Notes under the pieces: generated by a model
Databases searched by the model: none
Told to the model about the DNA's origin: nothing
Seen by the model: only the letters and a program-made list of their open reading frames with translations
Assembly: GCF_003201475.1 (NCBI RefSeq)
Contig: NZ_QJJK01000014.1
Span: 97,020 to 161,019, forward strand
Source: Chelatococcus asaccharovorans
GTDB lineage: Bacteria > Pseudomonadota > Alphaproteobacteria > Rhizobiales > Beijerinckiaceae
Length of the DNA stretch: 64,000 nt
Direction: 5' to 3'
Position numbers and translations under genes: made by a program
In this document: positions 43,528 to 52,507 of the stretch, in pieces
Position numbering within the stretch: position 1 is the first letter of the stretch
Layout of the letters: every line of letters begins with the position of its first letter

Positions 43528-45772
43528 AGCCCCGCGCCACTTTCTTGACCAAGGTTGCGCGCTCCTCGAGCGTGCCGGGCTGTGCCAGGATCACGTCGAT
43601 CTCCTCGGCCGTTACGGGTTTGGAGAAGAGATAGCCCTGCAATTCGTGGCAACCGAGCGCGCGGAGGAATTCAAGCTGCTCGTGGGTCTCCACGCCTTCC
43701 GCAGTGACGGTCAGGCCGAGCGCGCGGCCAAGATGCACGATGGAATGGATGAGGATGGCGGATTCGCCGGTTGTTTCGGCCGCTTCCAGGAATGAGCGGT
43801 CAATCTTGATCTTGTCGAAGGCGAAACGCCGCAGATAGATCAAACTCGAATAGCCGGTTCCGAAATCGTCGAGCGCCAGACGCACACCATGGGCGCGCAA
43901 CTCGATCATCGCTTCCTCGGCAGCATCGGCGTCCTTGACCACCACGCTTTCCGTCAGTTCCAACTCGACACGCGTGGGATCGATACCGCAATCGGTGATG
44001 ATACGCATGACGTCCGAGACGAAGTCGCGATGGCGGAATTGGATGGCGGACACATTGATCGCGATGCGGACGCCAGGCCAGCGCATCGCATCCGTACAGG
44101 CCCGTCGCAGGACCCATTCGCCGAGGGCTATGATGAGGCCTCGTTCCTCGGCAACAGTGATGAACTTCTCCGGCGCGATCATCCCGTGCACCGGATGCGG
44201 CCAGCGCACCAGCGCCTCCACGGCGACGACCGTGTAGTTGTCTATCTCGACCTGGGGTTGATAATGCAGGACGAGTTCATCGTTCTCGATCGCTTTACGC
44301 AGATCGTCCTCAACGACCTTGCGCAGCCTCAGCGCCTCGTCCATCTGGCGCTCTACGAAGCTGAACCGGTTGCGGCCACCGTTCTTGGCCTGATAGAGCG
44401 CCGTTTCCGCCAATCGCAGCAACGTCTCGCGATCCGTGCTGTTTTGCGGGCTGAGCACGATGCCGATCGAAGCGCCGACGGAGACGATCGTGTCGCCCAT
44501 CTCGATCGGTTTCTTCATCGCGTCGAGAATGCGGCGTGAGAGCGCCTCGGCATCATGGTGGGCGCTGACGCCGGTCTGGATGATTGCGAATTCGTCGCCG
44601 CCAAGTCTTGCCAGCGTGTCCGCGCCGCGCAGAAGGTCAGAGAGCCGCTGCGCGACGATGCGGATGACGTTGTCGCCGATGGCATGGCCGTAGATATCGT
44701 TGATGTCCTTGAAGCGGTCTATGTCGAGGAAGAGGACGGCAAGACCCTCACCCGTGCGCTGGCCTCGCGCGAGTTCCTGTTCGAGCCGCATGCTGAACGA
44801 GAGGCGGTTGGGCAATCCCGATAGCGCATCCTGGCCGGCGAGCCGGCGTGAAGACTCCTGGTCGCGAATCTCATCACGGGCGAGGCGTCGGATGACAAGC
44901 CAGACGATGCCCAGGGCGATGAGCGCGATGATCGAGGTGAGCGCTGCGATGCCCACGAGCCGTGGCCAGACGGCTTCGCTCGGAGAGGACGGTTGCCAGG
45001 ACAGCGATACGGTATCGCCCAGGGATGACTTGATCGGCAGGATCTGATGCCGCGGATCAGGCTGGCGAGACAGCGTGACCGGGGCGCTGCCCGACGCCCG
45101 GCCGATTTCTTCGACATCTCCGTGCGTGTAGCGGTAAATGAGGACGACGGTCCGGTGGGGCGCTGCGACGGCAGCCGGTTTCGGTCGGCGTGCATCCTTG
45201 GCGACGAGGAGATAGACGGCGCTGTCGTGATAGACGAAATGATCGATCGCCTGACCCGGTGTCGGCGGATTGCTGAGAAAGAAGCGAACGAGCGCCTCGC
45301 GGCTCCCATGCTCGCCGGCACGGTCCGTTCCGGAGAGGGCGACGGTGCGCACGATGCGCGGGCCTTCCATGATAACCAGAGCGTCGAAGCGACCGGCGTG
45401 CGCGAATGCGTGATCGCCGGCCACATTCGGGAGAGATGCGGCGCTCGGCGCCTCGGACGCAGTGAGATCCGTCGTGGCCAGTATGGTATCGAGTCGTTGT
45501 TCAACTTTTGTCTTATGGGTCGTCAGGGTTCCGACGATCCTTTGCCGCTGTTCCGCGATCGACCACTGATCGACGCTGTTGCTCATATAAGTGAGCGCAA
45601 GCAGCATCCCCGCGATAACCGCAACGACGATCAGCGCGATTGGCCACAAAAGACGACCAATCAAGGCCGCTGGCCGGGCGGTGCGGAAACCGGAGAGCAA
45701 CAAAGCGGCGATGTTCCTCGCGATCGAATGGCAGGCTAGTCCGCGGCCAGTGACGCACACTGCATATTTCAC
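43511..45772 (-). CDS. membrane-bound GGDEF-EAL cyclic di-GMP enzyme
   Basis: A 753-residue protein. Two membrane helices (LLWPIALIVVAVIAGMLLALTYM near 43-65 and GIAALTSIIALIALGIVWLVI near 275-296) flank a periplasmic CHASE4-like sensor. The GGDEF domain follows with intact RLGGDEFAII near residue 390. The EAL domain has VEALVRWPHP near 517, NVSAIQF, ELTESVV, DDFGTGYSSL, KIDRSF and AEGVET, so all phosphodiesterase ligands look present. Both cyclic di-GMP synthesis and breakdown are therefore possible. It starts with GTG at 45772; the last 17 bp overlap the converging exoD-like gene. Confidence 0.92.
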   Translation of the reverse strand: MKYAVCVTGRGLACHSIARNIAALLLSGFRTARPAALIGRLLWPIALIVVAVIAGMLLALTYMSNSVDQWSIAEQRQRIVGTLTTHKTKVEQRLDTILATTDLTASEAPSAASLPNVAGDHAFAHAGRFDALVIMEGPRIVRTVALSGTDRAGEHGSREALVRFFLSNPPTPGQAIDHFVYHDSAVYLLVAKDARRPKPAAVAAPHRTVVLIYRYTHGDVEEIGRASGSAPVTLSRQPDPRHQILPIKSSLGDTVSLSWQPSSPSEAVWPRLVGIAALTSIIALIALGIVWLVIRRLARDEIRDQESSRRLAGQDALSGLPNRLSFSMRLEQELARGQRTGEGLAVLFLDIDRFKDINDIYGHAIGDNVIRIVAQRLSDLLRGADTLARLGGDEFAIIQTGVSAHHDAEALSRRILDAMKKPIEMGDTIVSVGASIGIVLSPQNSTDRETLLRLAETALYQAKNGGRNRFSFVERQMDEALRLRKVVEDDLRKAIENDELVLHYQPQVEIDNYTVVAVEALVRWPHPVHGMIAPEKFITVAEERGLIIALGEWVLRRACTDAMRWPGVRIAINVSAIQFRHRDFVSDVMRIITDCGIDPTRVELELTESVVVKDADAAEEAMIELRAHGVRLALDDFGTGYSSLIYLRRFAFDKIKIDRSFLEAAETTGESAILIHSIVHLGRALGLTVTAEGVETHEQLEFLRALGCHELQGYLFSKPVTAEEIDVILAQPGTLEERATLVKKVARGSKSAP

Positions 45773-45864
45773 AGATTGAATTGACGAGTCGTTGCTTGTG
45801 CGAACTGGTTACGAATTCTTATGAAGGGAAGCGCGTGGTCAATCCATTTTCATGGTTAACGGCC

Positions 45865-46611
45865 TCATATTAGGGCCATGCCGCGCAGACTGGCGTGGCC
45901 ATTTCGGCCAACGATGATGTGATCGTGTACCTCGATGCCTAAAGATTTTGCGATGGCGATAATGTCCTGCGTCATGCGGATATCCGCCGTCGACGGTGTC
46001 GGGTCGCCGGATGGGTGGTTGTGGACGAGGATCACGGCGCTTGCGGCGAGTTCGATGGCGCGCTTTATCACTTCCCGTGGATAGACAGGCGTGTGATCGA
46101 CTGTACCGGATTGCTGCAATTCGTCGGCAATCAGCGCGTTCCGCTTGTCGAGGAACAGAATGCGGAAATGTTCCCTGTCCGCGAATGCCATGGCCGTGCG
46201 GCAATAGTCGAGCACGGTGCTCCATGAGGCCAGAACAGGCCGCTGGGCAATCTCACCTTTGGTGAGGCGGCGCGCGGCGGCTTCGATGATCTTGAGGTCC
46301 GTGACGACGCTCTCGCCGATACCGCTCACCTCGACGAGGCGGGGGGGAGGGGCGGCCAGCACCTCCGCAAAGCTGCCGAAGCGCTTGAGGAGCTGCTTGG
46401 CGATTGGCTTCACGTCACGCCGGGGGATCGAGCGGAAGAGCACGAGTTCCAGAAGCTCATAATCCGCAAGGCCCGTGTCGCCTGCTTCGCGAAAGCGGTT
46501 CCGCAGGCGCTCCCGGTGTTTGGCATAGTGCGGCGCAGCATCCTCCGGAGGCCGCGACGCCGGAGATTCCTTACCGATGACGGGGTTATCGTCGTGCTTG
46601 GCCTCGGCCAT
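45865..46611 (-). CDS. radC: RadC-family JAB-domain protein
   Basis: A 248-residue protein. The N-terminal helix-hairpin-helix part is [49 protein letters not shown]. The C-terminal JAB/MPN metal site is [22 protein letters not shown] (H-x-H-x(7)-D). Despite the name, a DNA repair role is not established for the family. It lies 12 bp downstream of map on the same strand, so the two are probably co-transcribed. A TTG further upstream would overlap map; the ATG at 46611 is preferred. Confidence 0.92.
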   Translation of the reverse strand: MAEAKHDDNPVIGKESPASRPPEDAAPHYAKHRERLRNRFREAGDTGLADYELLELVLFRSIPRRDVKPIAKQLLKRFGSFAEVLAAPPPRLVEVSGIGESVVTDLKIIEAAARRLTKGEIAQRPVLASWSTVLDYCRTAMAFADREHFRILFLDKRNALIADELQQSGTVDHTPVYPREVIKRAIELAASAVILVHNHPSGDPTPSTADIRMTQDIIAIAKSLGIEVHDHIIVGRNGHASLRGMALI

Positions 46612-46622
46612 CGTGTTCGGCC

Positions 46623-47450
46623 TCAAGCGGCGCTGGCATAGGGGGGGCAGTGCAGGCCGGCCGGCGAGAGCGTGAAAATGTCAGCCCCTGTCTCGGTCAC
46701 GCCGATGGTGTGCTCGAACTGCGCGGATAGCGAACGATCGCGGGTGACAGCCGTCCAGCCATCCGACAGCACCTTCACCTGCGGACGCCCCAGATTGATC
46801 ATCGGTTCGATGGTGAAAATCATGCCCGGCTCCAGGGGAACCCCTTCACCACGGCGGCCGAAATGCAGGATGCTCGGCTGCTCGTGGAATTCGAGGCCAA
46901 TGCCGTGGCCGCAGAAATCCCGCACCACCGAGCAGCGTTCGGCTTCGGCGAATTCCTGGATGGCGGCTCCGATATCGCCGGTCGTCGCCCCGGGCCGGAC
47001 GACCGCGATGCCGCGCATCAAGGACTCATACGTGATTTCAATCAGCCGCATGGCGCGGCGCGGCACCTCGCCGACCGTGTACATGCGGCTCGAGTCGCCA
47101 TGCCAGCCATCGCGTATGAAGGTCACGTCGATATTGATGATGTCGCCTTCGCGCAGCGGCTTGTCGTTGGGCTGTCCGTGGCAGACCACGTGGTTCAATG
47201 ACGTGCAGCAGGAATGGCGGTAGCCGCGGTACATAAGCTGGGCCGGCAAGGCAGCATGCGCCATGCCGAAATCGAAGACGAGCTTGTCGATGGCTTCGGT
47301 CGTGATGCCGGGGCGGACGTGAGCTGCGAGCATGTCGAGGCATTCGGCCGCGATGCGGCCGATCCGGTGCATGCCCGCAAAGGCTTCGCGGCCATAGATC
47401 TTGATACCATTGCCGCGGCGTCCGACAAGCGCGTCGCTGAGCTCGATCAT
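46623..47450 (-). CDS. map: type I methionine aminopeptidase
   Basis: Removes the initiator methionine from nascent proteins. The 275-residue pita-bread fold shows [39 protein letters not shown] with the first metal Asp pair, [20 protein letters not shown] with the His ligands, [11 protein letters not shown] and [12 protein letters not shown] with the two Glu ligands. The start at 47450 ([12 protein letters not shown]) is typical; the frame is open further upstream. It is divergent from the FkbM gene. Confidence 0.95.
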   Translation of the reverse strand: MIELSDALVGRRGNGIKIYGREAFAGMHRIGRIAAECLDMLAAHVRPGITTEAIDKLVFDFGMAHAALPAQLMYRGYRHSCCTSLNHVVCHGQPNDKPLREGDIINIDVTFIRDGWHGDSSRMYTVGEVPRRAMRLIEITYESLMRGIAVVRPGATTGDIGAAIQEFAEAERCSVVRDFCGHGIGLEFHEQPSILHFGRRGEGVPLEPGMIFTIEPMINLGRPQVKVLSDGWTAVTRDRSLSAQFEHTIGVTETGADIFTLSPAGLHCPPYASAA

Positions 47451-47625
47451 ATGCGCTACCCCAAAATCCCGTAGGGGCCCCGCGGCCTGCTGCCCAATGC
47501 AAGCAGTGCGCTCCTCGACGATCCCCCACGTCAAGTCTAGTCCATGGCGCGATCACCGCAAGGGGTCGCGCCGGGTGCACGCGCATGCTGGCGTATTGCG
47601 CGCGGCCGGTGTAAGTATCGCCACC

Positions 47626-48474
47626 ATGACGCTTCGTCCCGTGAATGCCGGCTCCTATGACAGCGAGCCCTTTGGAACTTTCGCCCCCAACAATGCGCTG
47701 CGGTCCATCATTGCGATGACCCGCTCGATGCCGGACGTATGGCTGCCGAAGCGGACAGCGCTGGCGCTGCGCAATATTGCGCTTCGCGGTTTGGATGGGC
47801 GGCCGGTGGACGTGGAGACACTCGGCGTGCGCATGCGCCTGTTTCCCTACAACAATGTTTGCGAGAAGCGGATTCTCTTCACGCCTCAGTATTTTGACGT
47901 GGAGGAGCGGGAAATCCTCGCGAGCCGGTTGAAGGGCGATTGCACCTTCATCGATATCGGCGCGAATGTCGGCGCGTACAGCTTGTTTGCCGCGGCCCAG
48001 GCCGGACCGCGGGCGCGGATCCTGGCGATCGAGCCCCAGCCGGACATCTTCGAACGGCTGGTCGCCAATATCCGTTTCAATCCCTTCGGTACCATCAAGG
48101 CGATCGCTTGTGCGCTCGCGGACAAGTCCGGCGAGCTGACGCTGTTTCTCGACTATGAGAACCGCGGCGAATCAAGCGTCAAGATCGTCGGTTCGGACAA
48201 CACGACTGCCGTTCGGGTTCCCGCCAAGACCCTGCTCGAACTTCTGCGCGAGGAAGGCTTTGCGCATCTGGATGCGGCCAAGCTCGACGTGGAGGGCGCC
48301 GAGGATCTGATCATGGAGCCATTTCTGGATCAGGCGCCGGAGGCGCTGTTCCCCAAGCTCCTGATCATCGAAGACGGTGAGGGGCGCTGGCAGACGGATT
48401 TGCCGAAACTCCTCGTTTCCAAGGGATATCGCTTCGTCACGCGCACGCGCCTCAACCTGGTGTTCGAGCGCTAG
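47626..48474 (+). CDS. FkbM-family methyltransferase
   Basis: A 282-residue SAM-dependent methyltransferase. Motif I is CTFIDIGANVGAYSLFAAAQAG, motif II ILAIEPQPDIFERLVANIRFNPF, and the conserved LDAAKLDVEGAEDLIMEPF gives the FkbM signature (K-x-D-V-E-G-A-E). FkbM enzymes O-methylate polyketides or sugars of surface glycans; the acceptor here is unknown. The start at 47626 (MTLRPVNAGSY) is chosen because upstream sequence overlaps map antisense. The TAG stop is the first triplet of repeat family A copy 2. Confidence 0.88.
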   Translation: MTLRPVNAGSYDSEPFGTFAPNNALRSIIAMTRSMPDVWLPKRTALALRNIALRGLDGRPVDVETLGVRMRLFPYNNVCEKRILFTPQYFDVEEREILASRLKGDCTFIDIGANVGAYSLFAAAQAGPRARILAIEPQPDIFERLVANIRFNPFGTIKAIACALADKSGELTLFLDYENRGESSVKIVGSDNTTAVRVPAKTLLELLREEGFAHLDAAKLDVEGAEDLIMEPFLDQAPEALFPKLLIIEDGEGRWQTDLPKLLVSKGYRFVTRTRLNLVFER

Positions 48475-48578
48475 AGCATTTTCGCGTTTCTCCGAATCGC
48501 GAAAATGCTCCATGTCTTTGTTTTAGCGCATTTTCTTCACGCGAACCGGTGTCCACTTCGCTCGAAAATGCTCCAGAG
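48472..48578. repeat. dispersed palindromic repeat, family A, copy 2
   Basis: Identical to 4561-4667 except for C at 48574. It starts TAGAGCATTTTCG and ends CGAAAATGCTCCAGAG; the mismatch breaks the terminal CTAG that copy 1 has. It runs directly into repeat family B copy 2, sharing the AG between them. Confidence 0.92.
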
Positions 48579-48676
48579 CATAATCCGACAGGAGTGAAAT
48601 GAGGATCGATGCGATTATGCTTGAAATAACGGAGCTTAGAGCGCCGATCTGATGCAATCAGATCGTAATGCGCTCC
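48577..48676. repeat. dispersed palindromic repeat, family B, copy 2
   Basis: It runs GCATAATCCGACAGGAGTGAAATGAG (split here as GCATAATCCG and the following bases) to the hairpin CGATCTGAT-GCA-ATCAGATCG (48645-48665) and TAATGCGCTCCA. It is the reverse complement of the 11603-11706 element at about 80 percent by eye. The two repeat families thus lie back to back between the FkbM gene and the small exported protein gene. Confidence 0.8.
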
Positions 48677-48704
48677 AAGCCGCAATCGAGCGGTCGCTTT
48701 CGCC

Positions 48705-49037
48705 TCAGATCTTCGGCTGCGGTTGATTCTGGTATTTCTTGGAATCGCGGGCGAGCTCCAGGCATTCCTGCAGTTCGACATAGCTCGGCGTGCCGTCGGA
48801 GCGCGTTTCCGAGAGGCAGCGGGCGACACTGCCGGAATCGAAGGTCTTCCATTCCTTCTCGATCGCGACGCGGGCACTGTTTTCGTCAGCCATGCATGCG
48901 GCAAAGGTCGTTTTGGACTCGGCGCCGAACTCCGCGGCTGCACGGCAGCTGGGCCCGGTATCGAGCGTCGGCACTGGACCCTCCGCAACAAGAAAGAGGT
49001 GCGCGCCGATGGCCAGGGCGGTCAATGGGAAAGGCAT
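48705..49037 (-). CDS. small exported protein with four cysteines, unknown function
   Basis: A 110-residue protein with a short hydrophobic N-terminus (MPFPLTALAIGAHLFLVAEG) that looks like a signal peptide. The mature part is polar and contains four cysteines at 31, 48, 74 and 92, spaced so that two disulfides are possible (ACMADENSARVAIEKEWKTF, ARCLSETRSDGTPSYVELQECLELARD). I do not recognise a named domain, though such proteins recur in Hyphomicrobiales. The start at 49037 is chosen from the signal peptide. Confidence 0.68.
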   Translation of the reverse strand: MPFPLTALAIGAHLFLVAEGPVPTLDTGPSCRAAAEFGAESKTTFAACMADENSARVAIEKEWKTFDSGSVARCLSETRSDGTPSYVELQECLELARDSKKYQNQPQPKI

Positions 49038-49182
49038 ATCAACCCTCAGAAATTCGTGGTGAAGCCTGGGATTGGCTCCAGGCGCCGCATAAACTTGGCG
49101 CAAGGTGCCCGATGCCCGTGTCAATAACAACAAGGATTATGATTCTAGGTAACCATCGTCATGGGATCTGATCTGACGGACC

Positions 49183-49893
49183 TCAGTCGATGATCGGGAC
49201 AAGTCGATCCACCATGATCATCTGTGGGGTCAGATGGCAGGTGACGGCATAGGCCTCGACACCGCGCTGCAGGGCACGGTCGAAGGCGGCCGCGTAGGTC
49301 GGGTCAATGTCGCGCGCGAGCGTGAAGCGCTCGGCCTGCATCTGGATGAGGAACAGCATGACGGCGCGGTAACCGTCTTCTGCCATGTCGCCGAGTTCGT
49401 GGAGATGCTTTGTCCCGCGCGCGGTGACACAATCGGGGAATTCGGCGAGGGGAGGCTGGCGCATCATATGGACGTTCTTGACCTCCACATAGCAGGGAGG
49501 GCGGTCGTCATCGTCCAGGAGGATGTCAATGCGGCTGGCGCGGCCATATTTGACCTCCCGGCGCAGGCGGGCATAGCCTGCGAGCGTTGGGATGAGGCCG
49601 GCGATGATGGCTTCGGCGGCGAGACTGTTCGGCAGGGATGTATTGATCCCGACCAATTGCGCGCCCGCACCGAAATTTGCTTCAACCATCTCCCATGAAT
49701 AGGGAAGCTTGCGGGCCGGATTGGCCGAAAGCGACAGCCAGACGCGGTTGCCCGGCGTCACGAGACCGAGCATCGCGCCCGGATTGGCGCAATGCGCCGT
49801 GACAGTGCTGCCGTCGGCCAGCTGGATGTCGGACAGAAAGCGCTTGTACCGCGTGATCAGGCGACCTTCGACCAAAGGGGATGAAAATTGCAT
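49183..49893 (-). CDS. sfsA: DNA/RNA nuclease SfsA
   Basis: A 236-residue protein of the SfsA family. The N-terminal OB-like part is [52 protein letters not shown], and the C-terminal nuclease core has [23 protein letters not shown] (D and E-x-K of the PD-(D/E)xK type), followed by [16 protein letters not shown]. It was first described in sugar-fermentation stimulation, and nuclease activity is reported for homologues. The start at 49893 has GGAAGG upstream; two further upstream starts would add 16 or 27 residues. Confidence 0.93.
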   Translation of the reverse strand: MQFSSPLVEGRLITRYKRFLSDIQLADGSTVTAHCANPGAMLGLVTPGNRVWLSLSANPARKLPYSWEMVEANFGAGAQLVGINTSLPNSLAAEAIIAGLIPTLAGYARLRREVKYGRASRIDILLDDDDRPPCYVEVKNVHMMRQPPLAEFPDCVTARGTKHLHELGDMAEDGYRAVMLFLIQMQAERFTLARDIDPTYAAAFDRALQRGVEAYAVTCHLTPQMIMVDRLVPIID

Positions 49894-49926
49894 CGGAGGC
49901 CTTCCGAAGACACCATAATGATAGGG

Positions 49927-49992
49927 GTTCGACTCCGACATTTGATCTGGAGCTTGATGTCGGGCGGGACTCACATGTCAAATTCGCTCCAC
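49927..49992 (-). repeat. dispersed repeat, family D, copy 1
   Basis: On the minus strand GAGCGAATTTGACAT is followed by GTGAGTCCCGCCCGAC, TCCAGATC and TGTCGGAGTCGAA. It aligns without large gaps to 57819-57882 at about 80 percent by eye. It lies in the 5' region of sfsA. Confidence 0.62.
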
Positions 49993-50142
49993 GAGCAGAT
50001 GTGGGTTATCAGCCCGCGTTTCCGTTCTCAAGCACGGGGCAGGCCCGCTTTCCCGGCTGCGCTCTTGAGAGAGGCCGAGGCAGAGAGTAGATCAACGGGG
50101 CGTCGAGCGACCGGATAGTCCCGGCTCGCAAGGAGATTGAGC

Positions 50143-50901
50143 ATGGGCGAGGCGACTGCGGTTGAGACGGGCGTGGTGACGGCAGCTCTCCTCGTCATCG
50201 GAGACGAGATCCTTTCAGGCCGCACCAAGGATAAAAACATCGGCTATATCGCCGAATATCTCACGGCGATCGGCGTCGATCTCACGGAGGTCCGCGTTGT
50301 CTCCGACGACGAGGCGGCGATCATCGACGCGCTGAACGCGCTCAGGCAGCGCTACACCTATGTGTTCACCACCGGCGGCATCGGCCCCACCCATGACGAC
50401 ATCACCGCCGACTGCGTCGCCAAGGCGTTCGGCGTCCCCATTCATGAGGATCCGCGCGCCATCGCCCGCCTCCTGGAGCGGATCAAACCTGAGGACCTCA
50501 ACGAGGCACGCCGCCGCATGGCGCGTATCCCGGAAGGGGCGGACCTCGTCGACAATCCCGTATCGAAGGCGCCGGGCTTCTGGATCGGCAATGTTATCGT
50601 GATGGCAGGCGTGCCGACGATCATGCAGGCCATGCTGGATAGTGTGGCGCCGAAACTCGCCACCGGTCGCGTGATGCTGTCGGAGACCATCCGCGCAGAA
50701 TGCAAGGAGGGGGATGTTGCCGGGCCTCTGCGCGCGATCGCGGAACGCTACCCGGACGTGATGATCGGCAGTTATCCCTTCAACGACGAGACGGGTTTCA
50801 AGACCAATCTCGTGCTGCGCTCACGCGAGGCATCGCGGCTTGCCGTTGCGACGGCCGCCGTGCGCGACATGCTGACATCCCTCAATGCGGCGCGCTCATG
50901 A
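50143..50901 (+). CDS. CinA-like competence/damage-inducible protein (MoCF domain)
   Basis: A 252-residue protein formed by the MoaB/Mog-type molybdopterin-binding domain of CinA: AALLVIGDEILSGRTKDKNIGYIAEYLTAIGVDLTEVRVV, then VFTTGGIGPTHDDITADCVAKAFG and VSKAPGFWIGNVIVMAGVPTIMQAML. The C-terminal deamidase domain of full CinA is absent. AAGGAG precedes the ATG at 50143; a TTG two codons earlier is possible. Function in the short form is not established. It lies 91 bp upstream of gpt on the same strand. Confidence 0.9.
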   Translation: MGEATAVETGVVTAALLVIGDEILSGRTKDKNIGYIAEYLTAIGVDLTEVRVVSDDEAAIIDALNALRQRYTYVFTTGGIGPTHDDITADCVAKAFGVPIHEDPRAIARLLERIKPEDLNEARRRMARIPEGADLVDNPVSKAPGFWIGNVIVMAGVPTIMQAMLDSVAPKLATGRVMLSETIRAECKEGDVAGPLRAIAERYPDVMIGSYPFNDETGFKTNLVLRSREASRLAVATAAVRDMLTSLNAARS

Positions 50902-50992
50902 TGATTGAGACCGTGGGCCTTGCCCCCTTCCGCCGGAGCGGCAAGGTCAAGGCCCGCTCGTCAAGACCGACAGTGAACGGAAAGACAGTGTA

Positions 50993-51499
50993 ATGGCAGG
51001 ATCTCCAGACAAAGCGTTCCCCGTCTCGTGGGACCAGTTCCACCGGGATGCGCGTGCGCTGGCGTGGCGCCTGCACGCCTTCGGGCCGTTCGAGGCGATG
51101 GTGTGCATCACGCGAGGCGGTCTTGTCCCGGCGGCGATCGTCGCCCGTGAATTGGAAGTCCGCCTGATCGAGACGATCTGCGCGGCAAGCTATCATGACT
51201 ACAAGAACCAGGGTGAGCTGCAGATCCTCAAGGACGTTGCGCCGGACATCAAGGCGCTCGGGGGCGGCACCGGCAAGGGCGTTCTCGTCATCGACGATCT
51301 GGTGGACACCGGCAAGACCGCGCGCATGGTCCGGGAGCTCTTGCCGAAAGCCCATTTCGCCGCGGTCTATGCGAAGCCGCAGGGGCGTCCCGCCGTCGAT
51401 ACCTTCATCACGGAGGTGTCGCAGGACACCTGGATCTATCTGCCGTGGGACATGGGGCTCACCTTCCAGCCGCCGATCCGGCATGGCGCGGCGGGCTGA
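50993..51499 (+). CDS. gpt: xanthine-guanine phosphoribosyltransferase
   Basis: A 168-residue type I phosphoribosyltransferase that salvages xanthine and guanine. The PRPP motif is [20 protein letters not shown]; the N-terminal [19 protein letters not shown] and the [17 protein letters not shown] segment match Gpt. The late WIYLPWDMG hood residues also match. It is cytoplasmic or peripheral to the membrane. Confidence 0.94.
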   Translation: MAGSPDKAFPVSWDQFHRDARALAWRLHAFGPFEAMVCITRGGLVPAAIVARELEVRLIETICAASYHDYKNQGELQILKDVAPDIKALGGGTGKGVLVIDDLVDTGKTARMVRELLPKAHFAAVYAKPQGRPAVDTFITEVSQDTWIYLPWDMGLTFQPPIRHGAAG

Positions 51500-51504
51500 G
51501 CCCG

Positions 51505-52491
51505 TCAGAGAAACAGGGCAAACAGCGCCACGACCAAGAGCCATTGCAGGATGCAAGCGTTGCGATAGAGCGTGAGGGCGCGGCGGATGTCCTTTGGGCC
51601 GGCATCCGCACGGCCATCGCCCATCCAGTGATCATGGACGACGTGGCCGTGATAGCTGCGCGGGCCGGCGAGTTTCAGGCCGAGCGCCGCCGCCATGGCG
51701 GCCTCCGGCCAGCCGGCATTCGGCGAGCGGTGACGCGGCGCATCGCGCTTCATGGCCTGGAAGATGCCCTGGCGCGCCACATGGGGCGTCACCCAGGTCG
51801 CGGCGATGAGAAGGCAGCCGGCGAGCCGCGATGCGGGAAGGTTGACCAGATCGTCGAGACGCGCGGACGCCCATCCGAAGGCATCATGGCGGGGCGTGCG
51901 ATGGCCGATCATGCTGTCGGCGGTATTGATCGCCTTGTAGATCGCCATGCCCGGCAGGCCGGCGACGACAAGCCACATGCCGGGGGCGACGACCCCGTCG
52001 GCATAATTTTCCGCGAGGCTCTCGATGGCGGCGCGCGCCACAGCCTGTTCGTCGAGGCTCTCGGGATCGCGGCCGACAATCTTTGAGACGGCCTCGCGGC
52101 CACCCGCGAGACCGCCTTTTTCGAGCCCCTCCGCAACGGCGCGGACATGCGTGTAGAGGCTGTGCTGGGCGAGCCCCGTCGAGGCGATGACGGCGAGAAT
52201 GGCGAGCCCCGGCAGAACGAGCACGAGCGGCAGATGATAGACGATACTCTCGATGAACCAGGCGATGCCGCCGACCAGGACGATGAGCACCGTGAGGGCG
52301 ACGATACCCAGGCGCCGGCGTGTGGCGGGCGCGTGGTTTTCTCTGTTGAGATGCCTGTCGAGCCATGCGATCAGCCGCCCCATCCATGTCACGGGGTGGC
52401 CGATGGCATGGTACAGGCGTTGCGGATAGCCGATGAGCGCCTCGAGGGCGAGGGCTGCGGCGGTCACGAGGAGGGTCGTCTGAAGATCCAT
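51505..52491 (-). CDS. cobD: adenosylcobinamide-phosphate synthase CobD/CbiB
   Basis: A 328-residue inner-membrane protein that attaches the aminopropanol arm to cobyric acid in the cobalamin pathway. Key motifs are LEALIGYPQRLYHAIGHPVTWMGRLIAWLD at the N-terminus, then IVGRDPESLDEQAVARAAIESLAENYADGVVAPG and YKAINTADSMIGHRTPRHDAFGWASARLDDLVN. It is divergent from cobC with only 16 bp between start codons. An ATG at 52509 would overlap cobC. Confidence 0.94.
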   Translation of the reverse strand: MDLQTTLLVTAAALALEALIGYPQRLYHAIGHPVTWMGRLIAWLDRHLNRENHAPATRRRLGIVALTVLIVLVGGIAWFIESIVYHLPLVLVLPGLAILAVIASTGLAQHSLYTHVRAVAEGLEKGGLAGGREAVSKIVGRDPESLDEQAVARAAIESLAENYADGVVAPGMWLVVAGLPGMAIYKAINTADSMIGHRTPRHDAFGWASARLDDLVNLPASRLAGCLLIAATWVTPHVARQGIFQAMKRDAPRHRSPNAGWPEAAMAAALGLKLAGPRSYHGHVVHDHWMGDGRADAGPKDIRRALTLYRNACILQWLLVVALFALFL

Positions 52492-52507
52492 GGTGAAAGG
52501 CGATAAC

